NCBI GenBank assembly: GCA_037903475.1
Contig: JBAJFG010000593.1
Location: 62,001 to 126,000, forward strand
DNA: 64,000 nucleotides
DNA from: Ancylostoma caninum
Lineage: Eukaryota; Nematoda; Chromadorea; Rhabditida; Ancylostomatidae
Direction of reading: 5' to 3'
The notes beneath the pieces are model-generated. The model did not search any database and was not told the origin of the DNA. It worked only from the letters and a program-made list of their open reading frames with translations. The position numbers and the translations under genes were made by a program. How positions within the stretch are numbered: the stretch's first letter is position 1; every line of letters begins with the position of its first letter. This document shows positions 41,145 through 51,389 of the stretch, piece after piece.

Positions 41145-43720
41145 AACACGTTCAGGCCTCTGCAGAAGACGTTGTTGTCGAAAAGTCAGGCCGCCGATAA
41201 TAAGGTCCGCTTACCAACTTGCTTGGCGCAGAAGGATATATAAGATAAATTTCATCAAATGTGCTCACAATCAGATTTAAACAACAGAGTACATGGAGAT
41301 AAAACACATAAGCTTCTAGCCTCTTTCCATACACCTACACTAGTCTGCAAGTATTGGGTGCGTGCAAAAGTTCCGGGGCAGTTGCATCTAAATTTTTAAA
41401 ACGCCATAACTCGAACTTTTCATCCGAATCAAAAAGCATTGGCAGCTGCGTAAAGTAGCCAATTTGGCACAAACAAGATTTCTTCGCAAGCTCAAAATTT
41501 GAAAGGTTTATACGTGAAAGAGCGGCACGCGTTGTTTTTGAACAGAGTATTTTCATCAAAAGTTTTATAGCGGCTGTAAAGCCGCAGAAGCTTGGAATAG
41601 GTATAGACTGTTGGAGACAGGTCCAAGGAGTAATAAAGGTCAGGTTAGAATTTTTAAACACAAATGATCGATTTTTTACACGGCTTGCATTGTAACTTGC
41701 CGGTGCTCGTTATCCGGCAGCTGCAGCGGACAGCGTAAGTTCGCTCGCCCGCCTTATATTTAAGAGTTCTCCCATGATAACTCAAGAAAGAAGAGCGCAG
41801 TACTCGGCAATTAATGTGCACCCGTTTGAAAAATTCGCGGATTGAGAAGGGCGCAGACGCACCCTTTGCGATCGGCTAGCGTTTTTCCCACTGTTGACAC
41901 CTAGCGCAGGCCTCCTCCATCAGTGGATCGGTATCCCGGCGTTTCCCCACTATTCGATCATTGGAGATCCCTTCTTTGTCGGCGGGCCATTATCATGGTG
42001 TTTTCCACAATAACGGGCGTCGGAACACGCTTATTCCATCGATAGAACCGCATATCATGGTTTTCTGCAGTATTGACGCACCATCTGGGACAAATATATA
42101 ATGCGTGTTGGCGTTTTGAACACTACAGGTGTGGTGGCACACCTGTTCTCCATCGGTGCACCCACATCCTCTGTAGATCTCGAGGCCAATGAAAGAAAAT
42201 TTGGAAATATTGGGAAAGTTTGACTAATCCCATAGTTGTTTCCGAGAAGATCAAAATAAGGTGTGATAACGCGTTTATCCTACGTACGTATGCGAGTAGC
42301 ATCCTCCTCAGGAGCATGAAGGAATTCCGTGGCGGCAGAATTGATTCTGAACCTGGGCGAGGGGCGGGTCCTCGAGGTGTTTGTGGTGACAGGGCTGACT
42401 TGGTGTCACCGCTGCTCTGCGGCCCTCGATACTATGGAATCTCCCACGGAATGTTGCTCGCTAGGATGACGTATGACGTCTTTACTCGTCACACATCCCT
42501 GAATGTTCGCACAGGAAGGGAGGGGAGTGGTATTCCTACTCCGTATTCTATGCCCTCGTTCTCAGCCATAGGCTGCGGGACTGCCAGCACAGGACGCTGG
42601 TCCCACCGCGAAATCCTGAATAGACTGTCTAATTCTCCGCTTCTATCATTGGCGACTGTATCTATCATCATCGCAACGGAAGCAACCATACGGAGACGCC
42701 TCCTACCACGACTTCCACTACACCTGTGGCACTCATGACGAAACATCGGTCGAATGTCTCGTCAACTTCGCATCCGCTTCTGTGAGTTGAGCCTTATGAT
42801 GGAAGCATGCGATCACGTGTTGGCCTCCCACGTCTGGGCTCCAGAAAATTTTGTGCACTATCAGCGTGATTCCGTGCAAAACTGCCAAAAAGCCACTTCT
42901 CCAACACCAACTTCAGGGGCTGATGTGGGCGAAGCCAAGGCGGAGATAAGGTTTCCGCGTCGTACACTCCCTTCATCGTCACACATGGAGCGAAGTTTCT
43001 ATTCCGCTAGGAAGTCGGTGAGGCAGTTCTGCACGAAATCACATTTACCACTGTGATCAGCAGCTCCTTTAGATTCTTTTTACATGAAAATCCCAAAAAC
43101 GTTCCTGAAACGTGCTTACAAGCAGTAGGAATCCTGCTTAATTTCAGTACAGTTTCCTTCTATCACATTCTAACTATTGAAGTGCATCCCAAAACGACCA
43201 GAACTAAAAATTGTGAAAACCACTGATTCGCTGATGTAACACAAGTAATCCTACTCACTTGTTTGAAGAAAGAGCAAGTGATCTCTTCCAGGACAGGGGA
43301 GCTAGTGAATCGGTATCAGAAACAATCCCACCCCTCATTCTATTCCGTTTCGCTATTCGGCAAAACATTCCGTATTAAACAAACATCCACAACCAAGACT
43401 ATACTTCTTTTTGATAAGGCCCGGTCAAGAAACAGTGTCAAGCGATCAATTAAATTCATACAACGCTTAGGTGAATTGATGCCGTTCCCTGCGCACTCAG
43501 CTATCTCAGCTATGGCGGTGTTCTCTGATCACCAAAAAAGTAGGTTGGCTAACTCTCGGCGGCTACCCCTCATTTTTCGTAGGAGCCACATATGCAGGCC
43601 ACACTGAAAATCTTACTCATAACCTTTCTGCCTCAAGTCCTACCTGATGACGCCTGCAAATTTGTGTAAGTTACCTTCTGTCATTTTGAAATTACTCTGA
43701 ACTTTCTGCCCGCGGTACGA
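41145..43720. other. No gene called
   Basis: An open frame of 172 codons (42220-42738, plus) and a 100-codon one (42754-43056) show no domain I recognise, and both strands are open over part of the first. A possible mariner-like end (TTGGGTGCGTGCAAAAGTTC) lies at 41355. I leave this stretch unassigned. Confidence 0.35.
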
Positions 43721-43722
43721 GG

Positions 43723-43935
43723 TCGATCCGCGGTGGTTCCGCGGTTGCCCGCGATAAATCCGCACATGCCCACGGTGGACAACCAAGAGTGACGTCACTC
43801 CCGCGCTATGCCCGCACGTGCCCGCGGTGTATCCGCACATGCCCGCGGTGGACCCGCAGTAACATTGCTATCCGCAGTGGACCCGCACATGCCGCACGGT
43901 GGACCCGCACATGCCCGCGGTGGACCCGCAGTAGA
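43723..43935. repeat. Minisatellite block 1 (CCGCACATGCCCGCGGTGGA)
   Basis: About nine units of roughly 20-22 bp with core CCGCACATGCCCGCGGTGG, some reduced to CGCGGTG. Each unit holds CCCGCGG, itself nearly palindromic. Confidence 0.85.
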
Positions 43936-43983
43936 GCTGATTGCGTCATCAATGCCAACAAAACCTCCACGCACGATGCACGC

Positions 43984-44056
43984 ATGGCCGAGTGGATAAG
44001 AGAGCGGACTTGGAAACATGAGTTCGAAAAGGTACGTGGGTTCGAATCCAGTGGTG
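43984..44056 (+). pseudogene. tRNA-Ser-like sequence
   Basis: The A box CATGGCCGAGTGGATAAG, an anticodon-like loop CTTGGAAAC (GGA, Ser) and B box GGGTTCGAATCC are all present with near-normal spacing. The acceptor arms do not pair well, and it is wedged between two minisatellite blocks. It is more likely a tRNA-derived repeat than an active gene. Confidence 0.5.
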
Positions 44057-44183
44057 TAAGAACGCTTTCAGGATGAAGTATCAGTGCCATCGTAGATTTG
44101 CCTCCTCCTCCTCACGACAGGGTCTTCGATACAGGACCATTTCTAGGAGAAAATAACCAGTCCCTTGAAAATGCATGTTCCCG

Positions 44184-44341
44184 AGGTGGACCCGCACATG
44201 CCCGCGGTGGGTCCGCACATGCCCGCGGTAGAGCCGCACATGCCCGCGGTGGAGCCGCAGTACATCCGCGGTGGAGCCGCACGTGCCCGCGGTGGCGAAC
44301 CGCGGATCCACCTCGGGCGTACTGCGGATCCACCGCGGGCA
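44184..44341. repeat. Minisatellite block 2 (same unit as block 1)
   Basis: Seven or so units of GTGG(A/G)(C/G)CCGCACATGCCCGCG. The last two are inverted (GCGGATCCACC), so the block turns back on itself. Confidence 0.85.
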
Positions 44342-44390
44342 GAAAGTTAGAGTAGGAGACCGACAAGTTGTGCTTCAATTCAGTCCTCAT

Positions 44391-44666
44391 ACTCAGAACC
44401 CCAAAAACAAGTTTCTGATCGCATCCGAAACTTGCTTTTCCAAAAGCCGGTCGACAAGTTGTTTTCACACTTCCTTGTCGACAAGTTGTTCGCCCGAAAA
44501 GCTTGTCGACAACTTGTTTTCAACAACGAAGCAGTGAAAACAAGTTGTCGACAAGCTTTTCGGGCGAACAACTTGTCGGCAAGGAAGTGTGAAAACAACT
44601 TGTCGACAAGCTTTTGGAAAAGCAAGTTTCGGATGCGATCAGAAACTTGTTTTTGGGGTTCTGAGT
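44391..44666. repeat. 276-bp near-perfect palindrome with CTTGTCGACAAG units
   Basis: ACTCAGAACCCCAAAAACAA at the left is mirrored by TTGTTTTTGGGGTTCTGAGT at the right, with the centre near 44528. Each half contains several copies of the self-complementary 12-mer CTTGTCGACAAG or its core TCGACAAG. Mirror-image open frames on both strands are a consequence. Confidence 0.9.
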
Positions 44667-45639
44667 AGTCACACCACAACAGCAGTAGCAAGACCATCTG
44701 GTAAATTGGGAATGTACGCCTTTTGCGTAGGAGTTTGTTTTGAAAGCGACAACCAAAAAAGAATATAATGTCTTGGTTCGAATTTCATCCAGAATTGTCA
44801 TCCTTCGATTGCTTTCACACAAAGTGAATGTTTCCTTGAAAAATGTCGACACTTCCTGATTAAAATAGCGGCTCATCCAAATTCTGGCTACGTCTCATTT
44901 TTTGGGCTGTTTCTCGGCAGAAAGAAATGCTCTATCGATGAAAACAAATTGAAGCCTAGGCTGGGATTCACGAAACGACAACCGCGCAAACCAACGACGG
45001 TTAGCGTGGTCGGCTATCACATGGACTATGTAGTGCTAGGAGGCGCACGGTGTGAAAGTTCGTCTGCTATCCTGGTTTTACTCGGTTGCGCGTTCATGAA
45101 TCCTAGCCCTGATGGCGACAAGTGTCGGCTATGTAAAGGTTGCTAGCGCGAAAACGAGGGCAATTGACGACGCGACTGACATACACGATTTCGGATTAGC
45201 TACCCAAGTTCACAGGCAAAATTGCCGTAACGGTGCTCTAGAGCAAAGACCTGTAAAATCCAGTTCTTACACAAATTACTTCTTCTCTTCAATTTCCTTT
45301 CCCAAGTAATTTCTTTCTCCAGAGTTCATTGTTATTGTGAGTGAGCACTAATCAGTGCAAAAAGATAAAGTTAAAATACGCATCCGCGACGAAAAAACGC
45401 CTCTGGTATAAACTGATCTCCTATAACCAGAAGTGTGGAGATCTGCGTCACCTTCCAGCTATGTAAGTAATTACTCCATAAATTTTTACAAAACATGCAT
45501 ATCTTATTACCATAAACTGTGAAGAATGGTTTGAGAGTATGACTTCAAAGTCAGAAAGATTGGAACAACAGTGTTTGAGACAATAGATTTACAGAAATGA
45601 CGTCTACTGTTTCCGATTTGGACAGATGCCTTGTTATCA

Positions 45640-46846
45640 GAAAGTTTGCGAATGTGAATGGAAGAACTGTACCGACGCAAGCAATTGTGTTCTATCACCA
45701 TGATGTGATCCTTTGAGAAAGCTTCTATTGACAAATGAGGTTAATTGAGCGACAGTGTCAGCTTTTTCGATCATTCCATTCTGTAGATCTCGAACATATT
45801 CTGCGATGTGAACATTATCTGGAGAGACTAAAATATATAGCACACCATCCACTAGCAGATCATCATGCTACGTTCAATACGGTGAAGATCTTAACCTCCA
45901 GGACTAGAAATTCAGTAAGATAATGGTTCATAAGATAATAGCATTACGATTCCAGGTTGCCACGGACCGTGTTTTCGAAGGATCGTGGAGGATAGTAGGA
46001 ACTATTTGTACTCTGCTCAGTGCTTGGTAATCAGAACCTGCTCTGTTGATGAGAAAATGTGACCGAAAGTTGAGTCTGGCTCTAGGAAGGTCAGTGAGCT
46101 ACTCCCAGTTATAGAAAACCTAAACGAGCAGTACTTCTCAGAGTCGAGTCCGCAATGACCATGAATAAGTTTGTCGAACATGGGAAAGTCGAATTTCCTT
46201 CTCCTTCGAGAAAGAGAGTGAAGAGCAAGATTCATATTCCTTTCCTTAGCGGAAGGAATCCTGTCATGAAAGAAGGAGTCCTCGTAAAGAGTTTTCTTGT
46301 GAAACTATTCTGGACCTTCTCAAATTTTGACTAACCTTTCGTTTGTGTGAACAGAAAATGACGGTGTCGTATTCAAGTAAAGGTCTAATGTAAGTTTTAA
46401 AGGCAAATAAGAGAATCGAACTGTTCCTAGTCATGAAAGCTCTGAATGGTTTGTACACTACGCCCATGATCTTCCCTGCGATTTGTTCGCAGTGTAGGAC
46501 AAAGCTTAGGTAGCTTGTTACAAAAAAAAACCCGAGTTCTTACTCTTGTCAACCACTTGGGGGAGGTTTCTCCAATAACGTTGTAGCAGTAACCATTCTT
46601 GGGTCCAACATGCATTAACTTAGTTTTTTCCTCCGCCAGTGATATCTCCCATTCCTTGGACCACTTGTGTACAATATCGATTCCATGCTGAAGTGCTAAG
46701 CTATCAGAACTTTTACTATAGATTTGGAATTCGTCGGCGAATACGCAGCTGTGAACAATATGCACATCCTCACGGAAAAGAACGCACAGAGGACTGGAGG
46801 TCGCAAATACATGCGTCTGAGCTGCGTCATCGATGCCGAATGTCAT
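45640..46846 (-). pseudogene. CR1/Jockey-like LINE reverse-transcriptase fragment
   Basis: A minus frame from 46846 gives VFADEFQIYSKSSD (catalytic FADD changed to FADE), then WSKEWEISLAEEKTKLMHVG. After a frameshift it gives IMGVVYKPFRAFMTRNS and FKTYIRPLLEYDTVIFCSHK, and after another LSRRRRKFDFPMFDKLIHGHC. This order (active site, KWS-EW, RPLLEY, RR-KFD-KLIHG) is that of CR1/Jockey-group elements. Frameshifts and the changed active site make it inactive. Confidence 0.78.
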
Positions 46847-47324
46847 CGGAGCCTACCCTTCATCGCATAGACGCACGCGCGTCAAGTGCACGCATCTAGT
46901 GCAAACTGCCTTTTTATTATCTTGTGCCTCATTGCCTTTTCTTTGCTGAGAACGCGCAAAAGAACGGCTCATGAAATACTGCGCCCATCTCTACTCCATC
47001 TATAGACGAGTAAGCACTGACATGTGCAAGTCCTACTGATAACAAAGAAGAAAAATTAATGTTTTTTTTGCCGTCAAAATGCCTTATTTGACAAAGCCGT
47101 TATCACTGATGATCAAAGCCGATTAAGATGTGTTATAAGCTGCACAAGCATCCATTCATGGCTTTGCTGATTGTGAGAAAAAAGCACTTATCTCTGAAGT
47201 GCAGTAAGAACACCTCAGATAACAATAAATGATAACAACTTTAAAGCTATATGGATGAAGTCCCATTCCATCGCACCTAATTTCGCTGGAAGGTCACTTG
47301 ATTTGTCGGTTCAACCACAGACGA

Positions 47325-48023
47325 ATGACAGTGTCAAACCAACTTCCGCGAATCCGCTCCATCATACGCTTCACTCTGCCAAAGTTCTTTGATCCTGAAA
47401 CCTACATCTGGAATCGATTCTCCTCAGCTGACGCAATTCTCATAGACATTCGCAGGCGCGACGACGTCAACAACGGCGAGTGGCGACGAGATCGGCTCTA
47501 TGAGGCTCTGGACAAGGCACCGTATAAGCCGAGAATTTATGTGGAATTCACTAGTCGAAGGAAGCATCCTGATGTTTGGCTGAAAGACATCGTCACCTGC
47601 AGACACCCTCACCTTCACGGGTTCCTCATGGATCTCAAAGACGGAGATGTGCTTTGCGATGTTGAGAAAATCATCCAGCGCGGCAAACTGGTACAGGATC
47701 GCTACCGAGGTCTGACCAAAGCGGTATCACCTGCTTTCAAGGACGCTTCTGTGCTTGTGGATATCGAGAAAAAATCCATACCTTATGTGATTTTTAAGTA
47801 TCACAACTTCGGCGCTCGAAGAGAAGGAGGCTGGAATCATTTGAACGACTTGGCAAATAAAGCCAATGCAGCCCATGTGATGGCGCTAGGATGGAGAAGT
47901 CGTCCAATTCGGCGACACAGGGAATTGGAAAGAGAAATGATCACTTTGAAAGAGCTTGGATTTGCTGGGGTTGTTCTCCACGATTCTGACCAAATTGAAC
48001 TTGCCAACAAAGTTTTCAGTTAA
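47325..48023 (+). CDS. Divergent CLYBL/HpcH-like (citrate lyase beta-like) TIM-barrel protein
   Basis: A single 232-codon frame starts MTVSNQLPRIRSI; the frame is open to 47298 but the first ATG is 47325, just after a possible acceptor CAACCACAG. The segments SADAILIDIRRRDDVNNG (strand 1), FLMDLKDGDVLCDVEKI and the ending LGFAGVVLHDSDQIELANKV parallel citrate-lyase-beta-like proteins, where the end reads GFxGKxxIHPxQI. The metal-binding Glu/Asp region is not conserved in what I can align by eye, and the protein is about 100 residues shorter than CLYBL. The codon pattern is clean with no stops. It could be an exon of a larger gene, a retrocopy, or a nematode-specific pseudoenzyme. Confidence 0.55.
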   Translation: MTVSNQLPRIRSIIRFTLPKFFDPETYIWNRFSSADAILIDIRRRDDVNNGEWRRDRLYEALDKAPYKPRIYVEFTSRRKHPDVWLKDIVTCRHPHLHGFLMDLKDGDVLCDVEKIIQRGKLVQDRYRGLTKAVSPAFKDASVLVDIEKKSIPYVIFKYHNFGARREGGWNHLNDLANKANAAHVMALGWRSRPIRRHRELEREMITLKELGFAGVVLHDSDQIELANKVFS

Positions 48024-48257
48024 ATGCAATCTGAGGTAAGATAATTTTTATGTGAGTGAATTCTGTGAGTACTCTCAGCGTTTTAATGGATTTCCGAACA
48101 TTTCCAGATTCCTTCTATACTTTCCATAAATTTTGCTAACCTGCCAATAAGAACAACTGTAAACAGAACTATTCCACTGTGAGTATTAGCCTCAGTAGGA
48201 CTTCCTTTCGGCTTTTCTAGTCACATATATGTCAGAAGGAGAGGCCGCTACGCACCT

Positions 48258-51200
48258 TTAAAGGCAGTGCCTCAGCTCATTGACCGCGTGCGAGGATTCT
48301 ACAATACCCGCGCTAACTTCGTTAAAAAAGAACACGCTGTACGCGAAGTTGCGTTCTTTTCCTTCCATCACTATAACTAAGTTAGAACTTAAAGGCAGGG
48401 GTCCACCTCATTTTCGTAGTTCAGCTAACAACAGATTCTGCATCTACTCGGCGCGATGGTTCCAACGGTATACATAGAGTGGTATGCATCATCCACAAAA
48501 AGTGTGTGTGGAGTCCACACACACCGCTTTTCCCTCCACACACACGCTGCGGGCGATGCATCATCCGCGCGCGTGTGAGGAAAAACGTGTGTGTGTGGAC
48601 GAACTTCGTCCACCACCCCTTCGGGGTGGGGAAAGTTCGTCCACACACACAAATCTGCGCGTAAAGCGCCGCCGCGCAGGATCTGCAGTCACACACAAGC
48701 ACTAATTAGTCGTCAAAAAATCAATAAAACGGCGTCAGTGCTCGTTTTTGCATCAGCTTTTGAATTTTTTGCTGAAATCATTGGGTACTATGTACTTCAG
48801 CGGCCCCACTATCGACTCCAGACTCAGAATCGTGGACTCCTCCGAAAACTTGCTTACAGAGGTAGTTCGAGGCGCTTATCACGAATATTATAATCATTTC
48901 GCATGATAGTTTCGATTTTATTGATGTTATCGATTTTATCTCGAATCTCTCTGAGAAAGTGCATCTAGAGGTTTTTGAAGTTGCTGATCACGAATATAGT
49001 AGCCGTTTCGCTTCCTATTCCCGATTTCATTGGTTTTCTCCAAATTTTTATCTGTAGAGCGGTGTAGTTGCCGGCTTCAGCAGAGTTTTCCCCATCAAGT
49101 CGACCTTTTCTTGCGAAATCTTCATGATGTTTGTAACCAGCACCTTCAGAAACCCCAGTAAGTAAATTTTCACAGAGAGGTAAATTTGGCTCATTCTTGA
49201 CCGACTGTTTTCATCATCATTTTTCAAAATATTCGCTCTAGGTTCACGGAGTGCCCACTTCGTTTCCCTTACCCTCCCCCCCCCCTCCCTGGCTTACCGC
49301 TGCTGCGCCCGCCTCATTCAGTTTTATCGATTTTCACTGAAAGTGCGCCAACAACCGGCGTCAGCGCCAGCTAGGGAAAGCTGGCGCAATCCGTGCGTGT
49401 GCGGGTCGGTCTATAAACACGTCTTGCAGGACGAGGTCTGTAACAGTTTGCCAACCCGAGCTGACATGTGAAGCCGTTGATCTTATCGATTGGACGCCAA
49501 GACTCGTTGACCGACGCGGCAGCCGTGGCAGGCAGCCAGCACAGCTTGGAGCGATCCGCCTCCGGGCTCCAAATTTTTATCCAGTTCGAGCCTTTCAAAA
49601 ATGGGGATTTCTTCGCTTCTGTGCCTGTTGATGTACATCCCAGGGATCAATATGATGAGAAGGACTAGGATATGTCGGTAAATCCAACAGGCAGAACGAG
49701 GTGACCCTCTGCCTTTAAGGTACGGCAAAACAAAATTGATAATAGGGGCGATATACGATTCAGCTTCACATCCATTTGACATTGACTAGAAGTTTTCATT
49801 TCCAGCACAAAACTTTGAATGTTTTTATTCGCCGCAATTTTGCCGCATATCGCGCGCGGCCAAGCCCGCGACGAATCGCGCGGCGACTAAAAATCTACTT
49901 AAAAGTACGTTTTTCAAGATTTCTGATGCGATATCGTCACAAAATCGAACAATAGCGACATTTACGTAGCCATATTTGTTGTTTTTGCCCAAACTCTTTG
50001 GAGTTCTCTCCATGTGATGAGCGAATATTTCTTTATTTCTCTCCTACACCTTTTCAGCCCCTTTCTGCTCAATGTCAGGGATTAGAATTGAAAATAGAAA
50101 GTAAAAACTGAACTATTTGAGTGAAAAATCTAAGGGTTGTGTCAGCTCCAGCAAATTCATCCTTTACAAAATGATGCTATGACCTTTTTTTCGTGGATGC
50201 AAATGCATGCCCTCAGAGCACTACTGTGCAGCGGTCACAAAAACATAAAGAAGAATGTTTGAAATCATAGCAATCTTAGTGAAAGTTTACGTATAGCGTT
50301 TGCTGAGATGATTCCCTTAGAAATGGCAAAGAATTCGCGATATCGGACATCACTGAAATTTTCGAGAAATTTCACGATGTTGCAAATTTAGAGCATCGCA
50401 GCTCCAGAACTATGAGAGCTGAGAAGCTCCAATGCTGCGAGATAAGAGTAGCATTTCTTTTTCAAAGAAATGAGAAGAGTCTAGCGAATATGGATGCCGC
50501 GCGCGACTTTGGGGTGTGGCAAATAACAACTTTCACATCCGTAACGATATGGGATGCCTTATTCGGCATGTCATTGTGCGTCTCTCAGGCGGAAAATTCA
50601 AGCCACATTTCTATGAGTAGTACTGAAGTTTGTATTCTCGAATACTACGAAGAACTGTACAATGAACCCTTCGCCATCATTCAGATTTCACCTTCTAAAA
50701 ACGTAAATTTTTACTAAGATTGCTATGATTTCAAACATTCTTCTTTATGTTTTTGTGACCGCTGCACAGTAGTGCTCTGAGGACTGCATTTGCATCCACG
50801 AAAAAAAGGTCATAGCATCATTTTGTAAAGGATGAATTTGTTGGAGCTGACACAACCCTCAGATTTTTCACTCAAATAGTTCAGTTTTCACTTTCTATTT
50901 TCAATTTTAATCCCTGACATTGAGCAGAAAGGGGCTGAAACGGAGTAGGAGAGAAATAAAGAAATATTCGCTCATCATATGGAGAGAACTCCAAAGAGTT
51001 TGGGCAAAAACAACAAATATGGTTATGTAAATGTCGCTATTGTTCGATTTTGTAACGATATCGCACCGGAAATCTTGAAAAACGTACTTTTAAGTAGATT
51101 TTTAGTCGCCGCGCGATTCGTCGCGGGCTTCGCCGCGCGCGATATGCGGCAAAATTGCGGCGAATAAAAAACATTCAAAATTCTGTGCTGGAAATGAAAA

Positions 51201-51385
51201 CTTCTAGTCAATGTCAAATGGATGTGAAGCTGAATCGTATATCGCCGCTATTATCAATTTTGTTTTGCCGTACCTTAAATTCTAACTTAGTTATATTGAT
51301 GGAACGAAAAGAACGCAACTTCGCGTACCGCGTGTTCTTTTTTAACGAAGTTAGCGCGGGTATTGTACGTTGGCATAAGTGGCAT
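48258..51385. mobile_element. Large foldback element with ~660-bp arms, one arm interrupted
   Basis: The left arm is 48290-48388 plus 49719-50290; the right arm is 50702-51385, its reverse complement. Shared landmarks are ACCCGCGCTAACTTCGTT, CCGCATATCGCGCGCGGC, CCAAACTCTTTGGAGTTCTC and CATAAAGAAGAATGTTTGAA. The left arm is interrupted at TTAA by another element. The spacer 50291-50701 has a 101-codon plus frame with no known domain. A further TTTAAAGGCAGTGCC end at 48257 may belong to the same or another element. Confidence 0.8.
48389..49718. mobile_element. TTAA/AGGCAG element inserted in the foldback's left arm
   Basis: It is flanked by TTAA (48389-48392 and 49715-49718) with ends AGGCAGGGGTCCACC and GGTGACCCTCTGCCT. 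About 400 bp match the family. An extra insert between about 48480 and 49400 carries repeated CACACACA/GTGTGTGTGGA palindromes (TTCGTCCACCACCCCTTCGG) and Helitron-like ATTTTATTGATGTTATCGAT modules. Confidence 0.82.
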
Positions 51386-51389
51386 AACA

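Noticed and set aside
41355..41661. Mariner-like end TTGGGTGCGTGCAAAAGTTC
   Set aside because: Only one end resembles a mariner terminus; no partner end or transposase was found, so no element was called.
42220..43056. 172- and 100-codon frames as a gene
   Set aside because: No recognisable domain, both strands partly open, no clear splice pattern; left unassigned.
44380..44697. Mirror-image open frames with KLVDNLFS / CRQAFRANN
   Set aside because: Both strands give nearly the same peptide because the DNA is a palindrome.
49825..51167. Two near-identical 62-codon frames starting MERTPKSLGKNNKYGYVNVA
   Set aside because: They are the two arms of the foldback at 48258-51385, with no third copy or domain. 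Treated as repeat.
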